Assembly (NCBI GenBank): GCA_963702495.1
Contig: CAVPDA010000023.1
Location: 1-64,000 of the forward strand
Direction of reading: 5' to 3'
DNA: 64,000 bases
Origin: CAVPDA01 sp963702495
GTDB taxonomy: Bacteria; Pseudomonadota; Gammaproteobacteria; Burkholderiales; Rhodocyclaceae
The translations under genes were made by a program, and so were the position numbers. The notes beneath the pieces are model-generated. The model searched no databases. It was given only the letters and a program-made list of their open reading frames with translations, and was not told the origin of the DNA. Shown in pieces: positions 26,132 through 34,740 of this stretch; the stretch's first letter is position 1, and each line of letters starts with the position of its first letter.

Positions 26132-26962
26132 TCATTCTTCGAGCGGTCGAAAGCGCAGGCTCAACTCGCGCTCAAAGACCGAAGTGTCGTCCGGCTTGGG
26201 CAAGGGGCTCGACTTGTTGATGGCCCTTTCGATCGCCGCATCCAGTGCCGAGTTCCCCGTGGACTTCATCAGCTTCACCGACAGCACGGCAGCGTCGGGA
26301 AGCAGCGACACGTCGAACACCGCCTCCGGATTGCCCGTGACGCCCGGCGGCACCACGATGTTGCCGCGGATCTTCTGTTTGATCTTGTCGGTCCATTCGG
26401 TGCGCGCGCGCGACAGTCCTGCGGCGGCCTGCCGGTCTCGCAGCACGGCGGCTTCCTGCGCCGCTGCCTGCTGCACGCGGTGCTGCGAAAGCTGCTCGGT
26501 CTCGCGCCGCAACTGCTCGGCGAGCAGCTTCTTGCGCATGTCCGGTTCCGGCTTCGGGACCGGCGTCGGCGCCTCCTTCGGCGCCTCTTTCGGCTGCGGC
26601 TTGGTCTTTTCCTTGAGGGTGATATCCGGTTTGGGTGGAGGCGGGGCAGGTTTGGGCTCCGCCTTGGGCACGGCTTTCGGCTCCGGCTTGGGCTCCGGCT
26701 TCGGCTCGGCTTTGGGCTTGGGTTCTGGCGCCGGCTCCGGCCTGGGCTCCGGCTTCGCCTCGGGCGGCGGCGCCTGCCGCGGTGCCGCGGAGGACGGCGC
26801 GGCGCGATACAGATCCACTTCCACCGCTTCGGGCGCACGGTTCTGCCAGCGCACGCTGAAGAACAGCAGCACCGCCAGCACGAGGTGCACAAACACCGCG
26901 AGGCCGACCGACGCCCACTTGCCCGGCTCCTGCGGCGGCGAGAAATGCTCCGCCGTCGTCAT
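26132..26962 (-). CDS. tolA: Tol-Pal energy-transducing protein TolA
   Basis: 276 residues. One N-terminal membrane helix (about 17-38) is followed by a long middle region rich in Pro-Glu-Lys repeats (about 60-145), a Gln/Glu/Arg-rich helix and a TonB-like C-terminal domain (IVVPPGVTGNPEAVFDVSL, then NSALDAAIERAINKSSP). The PEPKP-rich middle replaces the Ala/Lys helix of enterobacterial TolA. It overlaps tolR by four bases. Confidence 0.93.
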   Translation of the reverse strand: MTTAEHFSPPQEPGKWASVGLAVFVHLVLAVLLFFSVRWQNRAPEAVEVDLYRAAPSSAAPRQAPPPEAKPEPRPEPAPEPKPKAEPKPEPKPEPKAVPKAEPKPAPPPPKPDITLKEKTKPQPKEAPKEAPTPVPKPEPDMRKKLLAEQLRRETEQLSQHRVQQAAAQEAAVLRDRQAAAGLSRARTEWTDKIKQKIRGNIVVPPGVTGNPEAVFDVSLLPDAAVLSVKLMKSTGNSALDAAIERAINKSSPLPKPDDTSVFERELSLRFRPLEE

Positions 26963-27366
26963 TTCCCGGGGCGCACCAGCAGGCCGATGCGCGTCACCTG
27001 CCGCTGCTGGAGCTCGTCCATCACCTGCATGACCACCTCGTAGCGGACGCTCTTGTCGGCGGCGATCAGCACCGCCTGCTGCGGATTGCGGGTCTGCGCC
27101 TCCTTGACCAGGCGCGCCATTTCGCTGCGCGACACCGACTGCTCGGCGCCGCCGCGGGCGCGATCGCGCAGCGTGAGCGTGGCATCGCCGCGGACGACCA
27201 CCTCCAGCGGTTCGGCGGGAGGCTGCGCCGCCTTGCCCACGCTCGGGACGTCGATCGAGCCGCTCTGGATCATGGGCGCCGTAACCATGAAGATGACGAG
27301 CAGCACCAGCATCACGTCGATGTACGGAACGACGTTGATCTGGTTCATCAGTCGGCGTTGTCTCAT
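26959..27366 (-). CDS. tolR: Tol-Pal proton-channel protein TolR
   Basis: 135 residues, ExbD/TolR family. The single membrane helix contains the proton-relay aspartate in VVPYIDVMLVLLVIF, followed by a periplasmic domain. It works with TolQ to energise TolA. The gap to tolQ is 152 bases, unusually wide for this operon. Confidence 0.95.
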   Translation of the reverse strand: MRQRRLMNQINVVPYIDVMLVLLVIFMVTAPMIQSGSIDVPSVGKAAQPPAEPLEVVVRGDATLTLRDRARGGAEQSVSRSEMARLVKEAQTRNPQQAVLIAADKSVRYEVVMQVMDELQQRQVTRIGLLVRPGK

Positions 27367-27518
27367 GACGCTATCTCCGCCGCGCGAGGCCGCCTAACGT
27401 GAAAGTCGCGCCAGCGACTCTCGAAGCTTCCCTCTGCTGCCGGGAGAGGGGCCGGGGGTGAGGGAACCGGTCATGGCGAGGATCTTCATCATTCGGGTTG
27501 GCTGGCATTCCATGACCG
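27367..27518. repeat. Intergenic repeat-like spacer between tolQ and tolR
   Basis: 152 non-coding bases inside an otherwise tight operon. They contain the hairpin CCTCT/AGAGG (27431-27435 with 27445-27449) within a stretch of the CCCTCTCCCGG-GGTGAGGG kind that recurs between genes in many proteobacteria. It may be an inserted repeat that modulates message stability. Confidence 0.45.
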
Positions 27519-28199
27519 TTACCGCAACTGCCTCTGCAGGATGTTGGAGAACTCCTCCATGAAGCTCTCGAACCGCACCGCGATGCGGTCCACGTCGTGG
27601 GCGAAGCGGTTGTAGGCGACGACCGCCGGAATCGCCGCGAACAGACCGATGGCCGTGGCCACCAGGGCCTCTGCGATGCCGGGCGCGACCTGCGCCAGCG
27701 TCGCGGAACTGACGTTGGACAGGCCGCGGAAGGCGTTCATGATGCCCCATACGGTGCCGAACAGGCCGACATACGGGCTCACCGAACCGACCGAGGCGAG
27801 AAACGCGAGATGGGACTCCAGGTGATCCTGCTCGCGCTGGTAGGTGGCGCGCATGGCCCGGCGCACACCGTCGATGATCGCGGCGGGATCGAGATTGGCG
27901 CGCTGCTGCTTCAGCTTGCTGAATTCGCGATAGCCCGACTCGAAGATCCGCTCCAGGCTGCCGGCGCTGTGGCGGTCGTTGGCCGCGCTCTGGTACAGGG
28001 CATTGAGATCACCGCCGCTCCAGAAGTCGCGCTCGAACTGATCGGTGCGGGCACCTGCCTCGCGCAGCGTGAACCATTTGCGGAAGATCCAGTACCAGGA
28101 CATGACCGACACCGTGCCGAGCAGCGCCATCACCAGCTTGACCGGCACGCTGGCGCCGGCCATCAAGGAAAGGATGGAGAGATCTTGAACCACGTTCAT
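27519..28199 (-). CDS. tolQ: Tol-Pal proton-channel protein TolQ
   Basis: 226 residues, MotA/ExbB/TolQ family, with three membrane helices (about 15-37, 135-157 and 168-190) and the conserved block VSPYVGLFGTVWGIMNAFRG. The ATG at 28199 overlaps the ybgC stop (ATGA); the frame is open further upstream only because it is a shadow of ybgC. Confidence 0.95.
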   Translation of the reverse strand: MNVVQDLSILSLMAGASVPVKLVMALLGTVSVMSWYWIFRKWFTLREAGARTDQFERDFWSGGDLNALYQSAANDRHSAGSLERIFESGYREFSKLKQQRANLDPAAIIDGVRRAMRATYQREQDHLESHLAFLASVGSVSPYVGLFGTVWGIMNAFRGLSNVSSATLAQVAPGIAEALVATAIGLFAAIPAVVAYNRFAHDVDRIAVRFESFMEEFSNILQRQLR

Positions 28200-28624
28200 A
28201 ACAGTGCTTCCAGCCTGGTGCGGATGTCGTCGGGAATCGCCGTCGGCTTCATGCGCGAAGGATCGACACAGACCACGCGAACCGAGCCGTGGAACAGCGA
28301 CTCGCCGCCGCGCTCGACGCGCTGATGGAACACCACCTGGGTCCGGCTCATGCTTTCCAGTTCGCTCACGATGTCGAGGGCGTCGTCGAGCCGGGCAGGC
28401 TTGAGATAGTCCGCGCTCAGATGTCGGACCGCGAAGGCGATGCTGCGCTCGGCGGCGAGCGCGACCTGCTCGAAGCCGAGCGCACGCAGCCATTCGGTGC
28501 GGGCCCGTTCCAGATAGCGCAGGTAGTTGGCGTAATAGACGACGCCGGCGGCATCCGTGTCCTCGTAATAGACGCGCACGGGAAGCACGAAGCGTTGCCG
28601 AGGCTCGTGGTGGGGTCGGGTCAT
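28196..28624 (-). CDS. ybgC: Tol-Pal associated acyl-CoA thioesterase
   Basis: 142 residues with hot-dog fold. The 4-hydroxybenzoyl-CoA thioesterase-type active-site block is YYEDTDAAGVVYYANYLRYL with the catalytic Asp. First gene of the Tol-Pal operon, overlapping tolQ by four bases. The 220 bases upstream hold no recognised gene. Confidence 0.94.
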   Translation of the reverse strand: MTRPHHEPRQRFVLPVRVYYEDTDAAGVVYYANYLRYLERARTEWLRALGFEQVALAAERSIAFAVRHLSADYLKPARLDDALDIVSELESMSRTQVVFHQRVERGGESLFHGSVRVVCVDPSRMKPTAIPDDIRTRLEALL

Positions 28625-28845
28625 GGGCCGGCATTTTACCCGACTACCCCGCGCCGACGTCCGATCTTCTCATGTGCGTCCCGTGTTCCGCCGCGACAGC
28701 AGCGATCCGACATGATGCCTGTCAACGCTGCGGGTACCGTTCCGGGGTTGGCGGGAAGCGTTTCGGCGCCCGTGTCGCGCGCAATCTCAATGCGGAGTGG
28801 CCGCACTGCAAAGCAGCGCGCTTCGGCCGGGGCGCACCGCGCTCG

Positions 28846-29895
<1,050 letters not shown>

Positions 29896-30279
29896 CGCGT
29901 TCCTATCGGTCACGAGCGGCAACACCCGTAGGGGCATGCGCAACGAAAAGGGCTCGCGCCGAGCGCGCGCCGTTTGTCCATTGTCGCGGCTCCGACATCC
30001 ACGGTCCACCCGCGGCCCACCGTATTGCGCCGAGCCGGCCTGTCAACCGGGGCATCTGCAATTCGAGCGGCGCAAGCCGCAGGGCAGAGGCATCTGGGTA
30101 CATTCCGATTCCGCCGGAATCGTGAAACATACCGTAACACCCTGTTTCCCGAGGGAAACACCCACGGGGCAGCGATTCTCTATGATTCGCCCCGTCACGC
30201 GACGACGGCCCGGCGGGCCGTGCAGCAAGCGAGCGCGATGACGCGTTCGACCACCCGTTCATTTCATGAGGACCGATCT
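29896..30279. other. Intergenic region with two palindromes
   Basis: About 380 bases between the divergent ruvB and the small secreted-protein gene. It holds a 7-base dyad, CGATTCC with GGAATCG (30106-30122), and the perfect 8-base dyad at 30143-30160. Short open frames here show no conserved-looking protein sequence. Confidence 0.5.
30143..30160 (+). promoter_or_regulatory. Perfect palindrome TGTTTCCC/GGGAAACA
   Basis: TGTTTCCC (30143-30150) and GGGAAACA (30153-30160) are exact reverse complements around GA. The site is 120 bases upstream of the small secreted-protein gene and 248 bases upstream of ruvB. It looks like a dimeric repressor operator; the protein is unknown. Confidence 0.45.
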
Positions 30280-30450
30280 ATGAGAAAGGCTTTTCACATC
30301 GCAGTGCTGGCATCGTTTTTCACCTCGTTCTCCGCTCTTGCCCATCACCCCGCTGCCGACATCGTCGACGAAGACATCTATGAAATGATCGACGAAAACG
30401 TTGCGGATACGCCCCACGCCGACCTCGATTTCACGAGCATGGGTCGCTGA
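30280..30450 (+). CDS. Small secreted acidic protein
   Basis: 56 residues. A signal peptide (MRKAFHIAVLASFFTSFSAL, cleavage near LAHH) leaves a mature peptide of about 35 residues, starting HHPAAD and rich in Asp/Glu (IVDEDIYEMIDENV). The ATG at 30280 is preceded by GAGGA. I recall similar short proteins with an AHHPAAD start in related bacteria but know no function. The His/acidic composition could bind metal; that is a guess. Confidence 0.65.
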   Translation: MRKAFHIAVLASFFTSFSALAHHPAADIVDEDIYEMIDENVADTPHADLDFTSMGR

Positions 30451-30588
30451 GGGAACGCCAAGGGGAGGCGAGGCCGTGGTCGTCCGGCGCGCCAGGCGCT
30501 GCGGTCTCTCCCCGATCGGGCCGCGGGGAGACGTCGAAGTCTCCACTGCGTTCCCGCCATGCGGAACGCCGCCGGCTGTCACGGGGCG

Positions 30589-31068
30589 TTACGCGCGACG
30601 CACGTATAGCGTCTTTTCCACCGTAGCGATCACCTTGCCCGAGGCGTCGGTGACATCGACGCTGAAGGTCGGCTCGTGCTTCTCTCCGTCCGCGGTCTCC
30701 GCCTTGACGGCGGCGATCTGCTCCTCGCTCAGGCGGAAATCGGCGAACACCGTGCCCTTGCCCGGCGCGTGGTAGTGGATGCGGGACGACTTGTCCCACA
30801 CGACATGGCCCTTGCCCAGGTTGTGCATCAGCATCAGCATGAAGAAGGGGTCGGTCATGGCGTAGAGCGACCCGCCGAAGTGGGTGCCGACATAGTTGCG
30901 GTTGTACCAGCGCAACGCCATGCGCACCCTGACTTCGCGGTAATCCTCGGCGATGTACAGGACGTGGATGCCGGCGCCGATGAACGGCGGCCACAGATTG
31001 ATGCCGAGGCGCAGCGCGCTGGCGCCGAGCCGGACGTTGCGCAGAAATCCCTGCTTGCGCGTCGACAT
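30589..31068 (-). CDS. DUF4442 hot-dog fold protein
   Basis: 159 residues with a thioesterase-like hot-dog pattern (YVGTHFGGSLYAMTDPFFML, then KSSRIHYHAPGKGTVFADF). DUF4442 proteins are probably acyl-CoA or acyl-ACP thioesterases. It lies 10 bases upstream of ruvA on the same strand, within the ruv neighbourhood. Confidence 0.8.
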   Translation of the reverse strand: MSTRKQGFLRNVRLGASALRLGINLWPPFIGAGIHVLYIAEDYREVRVRMALRWYNRNYVGTHFGGSLYAMTDPFFMLMLMHNLGKGHVVWDKSSRIHYHAPGKGTVFADFRLSEEQIAAVKAETADGEKHEPTFSVDVTDASGKVIATVEKTLYVRRA

Positions 31069-31078
31069 CTCTGCGTAC

Positions 31079-31654
31079 TCAGACCTTGGACAGGGATTTG
31101 AGCGCCTGGCGGATACCGTCGGACACGCCGATGTCGGCAGGCAGTTGCTTCAGCGCCGCCTGCGCCTCCTTCTCGCTGTAGCCCAGCGCCAGCAGCGCAT
31201 TGAGGATGTCGTCGCCGCTGGTCGGCGCGTGGGCCGGCATCGCTGCCGTCACCTTGGGCAGCTTGTCGCGCAGTTCCAGCAGCAGACGTTCCGCCGTCTT
31301 CTTGCCGATGCCGGGAATCCGGATGAGGCGTCCGCTTTCCTGCGCCGCCACCGCCTGCGCCAGATCGGCCACGCTCAACCCGGAAAGGACGGCCAGCGCC
31401 GTGCGCGCGCCGATGCCGCTGATCCGGAGCAGTTGGCGAAAGGCGCTGCGCTCGCTCTCGCCGGCGAAGCCGAACAACAGATGCGCGTCCTCGCGCACCA
31501 CGAGATGGGTGAACAGGCTGACTCTGTCGCCCACGGCGGGCAGATTGTAGAAGGTACTCATGGGCACATCCACGTCATAGCCGACGCCGTGCACGTCCAG
31601 GGTTATCTGGGGCGGATTCTTCTCGATGAGGATGCCGGTGAGTCGGCCGATCAT
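31079..31654 (-). CDS. ruvA: Holliday junction-binding protein RuvA
   Basis: 191 residues, normal length. N-terminal OB-fold (MIGRLTGILIEKNPPQITLD), two helix-hairpin-helix motifs (LRISGIGARTALAVLSG and LIRIPGIGKKTAERLLLEL), and the C-terminal three-helix domain that contacts RuvB. Confidence 0.96.
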   Translation of the reverse strand: MIGRLTGILIEKNPPQITLDVHGVGYDVDVPMSTFYNLPAVGDRVSLFTHLVVREDAHLLFGFAGESERSAFRQLLRISGIGARTALAVLSGLSVADLAQAVAAQESGRLIRIPGIGKKTAERLLLELRDKLPKVTAAMPAHAPTSGDDILNALLALGYSEKEAQAALKQLPADIGVSDGIRQALKSLSKV

Positions 31655-31742
31655 GGATGGGCGCCTCGTCTCGCGCGTGGTGCACCGCGGCGGGCATGGC
31701 CCGCCCTCGGGAGATGGATGCGGCCGATCGGTGTACCGAGCG

Positions 31743-32096
31743 TCATTTGCACTCCTGCGCCGCTTTCTGCATGCGGGCGATCAAATCCTGCCCCTCGTCC
31801 CTGCCTTTCAGCGCGATGCGTGCTTCGTAGCCGGCGCCCAGATTGCCGCCGCCGTAGAAGATGCGAAGCTGGTCGCTGCCGAGTTCCAGGTATTGCACGC
31901 CGATCAGATTGATCAGCCTTTTGGTACCGTTGGCACTGCCCGGCAGTTCGAACAGGCAGAACGTGATGGATCCCGCCGCGCGGCCGGCCGCAGCGGTCTT
32001 GTCCCCTCGCGTCGGCGCGACGTCCGCGCCTAGCGTGTGGGCGGAAATGGCGCAGACAAACGCAGCGATGCCGAGGGCGAGGGCCGTGCGGCGCAT
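31743..32096 (-). CDS. Secreted hypothetical protein
   Basis: 117 residues. Signal peptide MRRTALALGIAAFVCAISAH to about residue 25, then a mature domain with two cysteines (ITFCLFELPG and the C-terminal AAQECK) that may form a disulfide. The ATG at 32096 starts the signal peptide. It sits between ruvC and ruvA. Family not recognised. Confidence 0.7.
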   Translation of the reverse strand: MRRTALALGIAAFVCAISAHTLGADVAPTRGDKTAAAGRAAGSITFCLFELPGSANGTKRLINLIGVQYLELGSDQLRIFYGGGNLGAGYEARIALKGRDEGQDLIARMQKAAQECK

Positions 32097-32161
32097 GCTT
32101 CCTCGCGTTAACCGCAACTTCGCCGGCCGGACCTTTTCGGTGCAGTCTGGTCGGGGGGCGC

Positions 32162-32698
32162 TCAAACCAGGCGCCCCCTGCGTACCCGGAATCCGGTGGT
32201 GGCGATGATGCCCAGCCCCTGGCCGCCGTGGGCGTGGCAGATTGCGCAAGCCAGCGCGTCCGCCGCATCCGGGCTCGGATCGCCGGCCAGACCCAGCAGG
32301 CGCCGCACCATCTGCTGCACCTGCTCCTTTGCCGCCTTGCCGTGCCCCACCACCGCCTGCTTCACCTGCAGCGCCGTGTATTCGGCCACCGGCAGGTCGC
32401 GCGCCACGGCGGCGCAGATCGCGGCGCCGCGCGCCTGGCCGAGCAGCAGCGTGGATTGCGGATTGACGTTCACGAACACCTTCTCCACCGCCACCTGCTG
32501 CGGCCGGAATTCGCGGATGACTTCGCCCAGGCCGTCGAGGATGGTCTTGAGCCGCGCCGGCAACTCGCCGACGGGCACGCGCACGCAGCCGCTGGAGACA
32601 TAGCGCAGGCGCGTGCCTTCCTTTTCGATGAGGCCAAAACCCGTCACCCGCAGGCCCGGGTCGATGCCGAGAATGCGGACGGCGCCTTCTGCACTCAC
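32162..32698 (-). CDS. ruvC: Holliday junction resolvase RuvC
   Basis: 178 residues. RNase H-like fold with acidic catalytic residues in ILGIDPGLRVTG, VAVEKVFVN and SPDAADALACAICH. The start is a GTG at 32698, in line with the conserved N-terminus. It cuts Holliday junctions moved by RuvAB. Confidence 0.96.
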   Translation of the reverse strand: MSAEGAVRILGIDPGLRVTGFGLIEKEGTRLRYVSSGCVRVPVGELPARLKTILDGLGEVIREFRPQQVAVEKVFVNVNPQSTLLLGQARGAAICAAVARDLPVAEYTALQVKQAVVGHGKAAKEQVQQMVRRLLGLAGDPSPDAADALACAICHAHGGQGLGIIATTGFRVRRGRLV

Positions 32699-32708
32699 GA
32701 GGCGGCGT

Positions 32709-33029
32709 TTACCCGATGCTTACGGCGGTGCCGCTGACGCACACCATCAGCATGCCGTTATCCTGACCGAGCACCTCATAGTCGAAGTCGATGCCGACGA
32801 TGGCATCGGCGCCCAGGTCGTCGGCCTGCTCTTCCATGTCCGCCAAAGCGTCCTTGCGTGCGCCCGCCAGGGCGTTCTCGTAGGCGCCGGAGCGGCCGCC
32901 GACGACGTTGCGGATGGAGGCGAGCCAGTCGCGGAACATGTTGGCGCCGATGATGGCCTCGCCCGTGACGACGCCGTAATACTTGCGGATGGTCCGCCCT
33001 TCGATGGTGGGGGTCGTGGTCATGAGCAT
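32709..33029 (-). CDS. YbjQ/UPF0145 family protein
   Basis: 106 residues, the usual length. Conserved blocks YYGVVTGEAIIGANMFRDW and LGADAIVGIDFDYEVLG identify the pentamer-forming YbjQ family, of unclear function (sometimes called heavy-metal-binding). The start may be the ATG at 33029 or at 33023. Ends 10 bases before ruvC. Confidence 0.9.
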   Translation of the reverse strand: MLMTTTPTIEGRTIRKYYGVVTGEAIIGANMFRDWLASIRNVVGGRSGAYENALAGARKDALADMEEQADDLGADAIVGIDFDYEVLGQDNGMLMVCVSGTAVSIG

Positions 33030-33102
33030 GGCGGTCTCCTGGCAGACGATGCCCGGATTCTACCCGAGCGCGTGATGACGGACGCAGGGCGCGCCGCGAA
33101 TT

Positions 33103-33187
33103 GGCGGGCACGGCCCGCCCTACGGGGCATGGGGGGCGGCGGCGCAGATCCGCCGGTACGGCGAAGCGCGGGCGTGGCCCGCCCGCC
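33103..33187. repeat. GTAG-headed palindromic element (inverted copy)
   Basis: GGCGGGC (33103-33109) pairs with GCCCGCC (33113-33119), followed by CTAC, so the unit is headed GTAG on the minus strand. A weaker GCGGGCGTGGCCCGCC copy follows at about 33168-33187. It fills the yebC-ybjQ gap. Confidence 0.65.
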
Positions 33188-33191
33188 GATC

Positions 33192-33918
33192 CTATTCTTC
33201 GATCGAGGCAGTGGTGTACACGTTCTGCACGTCATCCAGATCTTCGATGGCGTCGAGCAGTTTCTGCATTTTCGTCGCCTCGTCGCCCTTGAGCACGGCC
33301 TCGCTCTGCGCGCGCATCGTCACTTCGGCCATCTCGGCCTTCAGCCCCGCCTTGTCCAGGGCCTTCTGCACCGTGTCGAAGTCGCCGGGTACGCAGATCA
33401 CCTCGATGCTGCCGTCCTCGTTGCTCACCACGTCCTCGGCGCCGGCCTCCAGCGCCGCTTCCATCACCTTGTCCTCGCTGGCGCCGGGAGCGAACAGGAA
33501 CGTGCCGCAGTGCTTGAACATGAAGGCCACCGAGCCGTCGGTGCCGAGGTTGCCGCCGTGCTTGGCGAAGGCATGGCGCACCTCGGCCACGGTGCGGGTG
33601 CGATTGTCCGTGAGACAGTCCACGATCACCGCCGCGCCGCCGATGCCATAGCCCTCATAGCGGATCTCCTCGTAGTTCACGCCCTCCAACTCGCCGGTGC
33701 CCTTCTTGATGGCGCGATCGATGTTGTCGGCCGGCATGTTCGACCGCCTTCGCCTTCTCGATGGCGAGCCGCAGGCGCGGGTTGAAGCCGGCGTCACCGC
33801 CGCCCATCTTCGCCGCGACCGTGATCTCCTTGGCCAGCCGGGAGAAGATCTTGCCGCGCTTTTCGTCCTGGCGGCCCTTTCTGTGCTGGATATTGGCCCA
33901 CTTGGAATGTCCGGCCAT
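33192..33918 (-). CDS. yebC: YebC/PmpR transcription/translation factor, frameshifted
   Basis: The intact start MAGHSKWANIQHRKGRQD and the rest (from NMPADNIDRAIKKGTGELEG to YTTASIEE) lie in different frames. They join after LRLAIEKAKAV near 33740 through one extra base. Total length 727 (3n+1) gives a normal 241-residue YebC if one base is removed. The family is near-universal and helps ribosomes through proline stretches or regulates transcription. The break is most likely a sequencing or assembly error. Confidence 0.85.
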
Positions 33919-33984
33919 GTTTCGATCTCTGCGCGATGGAAGGAGACGAATTCTAGCACCACCAGGGCCAGTCGCCGTATCGGA

Positions 33985-34017
33985 CACGCACGGCACGTGC
34001 TACACGTGCCATGCGTG
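33985..34017 (+). promoter_or_regulatory. Long palindrome upstream of the toxin-antitoxin pair
   Basis: The left arm CACGCACGGCACGTG (33985-33999) and right arm CACGTGCCATGCGTG (34003-34017) match at 14 of 15 positions around CTA. The site ends 26 bases before the antitoxin start, where an autoregulatory operator would lie. Confidence 0.6.
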
Positions 34018-34043
34018 CTAACATGAAGGCTTGGAGGTGCAGC

Positions 34044-34274
34044 ATGAAACAAAACGTCACCGTGTCTCTCGATGCCGAAGTGCTGCAGGCGGCCAAGGTT
34101 CTCGCGGCTCAGCGCAAGACCAGCCTCAGTCGGTTGCTTGCCGACGAAATCGCGGAACAGGTGCGCCGGGCCCGCGACTACGAGCAGTGCAAGCGGGCGG
34201 CCCGCGCCCTGCTGGAGCAAGGTCTTCCGTTAGGCGGGGTTCCAATGTCGCGAGAAGAGGCTCATGAGCGCTGA
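34044..34274 (+). CDS. Antitoxin (ribbon-helix-helix type)
   Basis: 76 residues. The N-terminus MKQNVTVSLDAEVLQAAKVL has the short beta strand and helix of ribbon-helix-helix DNA-binding proteins; the C-terminal part would bind the toxin. The ATG at 34044 has GGAGGTG upstream and was chosen over 34011. It overlaps the PIN toxin gene by 11 bases. Confidence 0.8.
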   Translation: MKQNVTVSLDAEVLQAAKVLAAQRKTSLSRLLADEIAEQVRRARDYEQCKRAARALLEQGLPLGGVPMSREEAHER

Positions 34275-34686
34275 GCGTGTATTCGTCGACACCAACATCC
34301 TGTATTACGCGTTCGATCGCTTCGGCGGCGCCAAGCGCGAGCGTGCCCGCGAGCGTCTGGACGCGCTGTGGGACGAGGACCGGGGCGCACTGTCGCTTCA
34401 GGTATTGCAGGAGTTTTTCCAAAACTGCGTGCGCAAGCTTGCCGAGCCGAACGCGCTGGTCCTGGCGCGGGAGGCGCTGACCCTCTACCGGCCCTGGCTG
34501 CGCGAGGCCACGACGCTCGATACGGTGCTGCGCGCGACGCAGTTGATGGAGTTGGCCCAGTTGTCCTTCTGGGACGCGCTCATCGTCGCCAGCGCCGCCG
34601 AGGCAGGCGCGGCAATCTTGTTGACCGAGGATCTGAGCCATGGCCAGGTCATCGCCGGCGTGCGCGTCGAAAACCCGTTCCGCTGA
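34264..34686 (+). CDS. PIN-domain ribonuclease toxin (VapC-type)
   Basis: 140 residues with the PIN acidic set: Asp in FVDTNILYYAF, Glu in VLQEFFQN, Asp in SFWDALIVASA and Asp in LTEDLSHGQ. It overlaps the antitoxin gene. Such enzymes cut tRNA or rRNA when the antitoxin is lost. No inactivating change is visible. Confidence 0.88.
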   Translation: MSAERVFVDTNILYYAFDRFGGAKRERARERLDALWDEDRGALSLQVLQEFFQNCVRKLAEPNALVLAREALTLYRPWLREATTLDTVLRATQLMELAQLSFWDALIVASAAEAGAAILLTEDLSHGQVIAGVRVENPFR

Positions 34687-34740
34687 GGGAACCGCAAAGG
34701 CCTGACGTTCAGGCAGTCCTGCAAAAAAAGGAGTCCGTTT

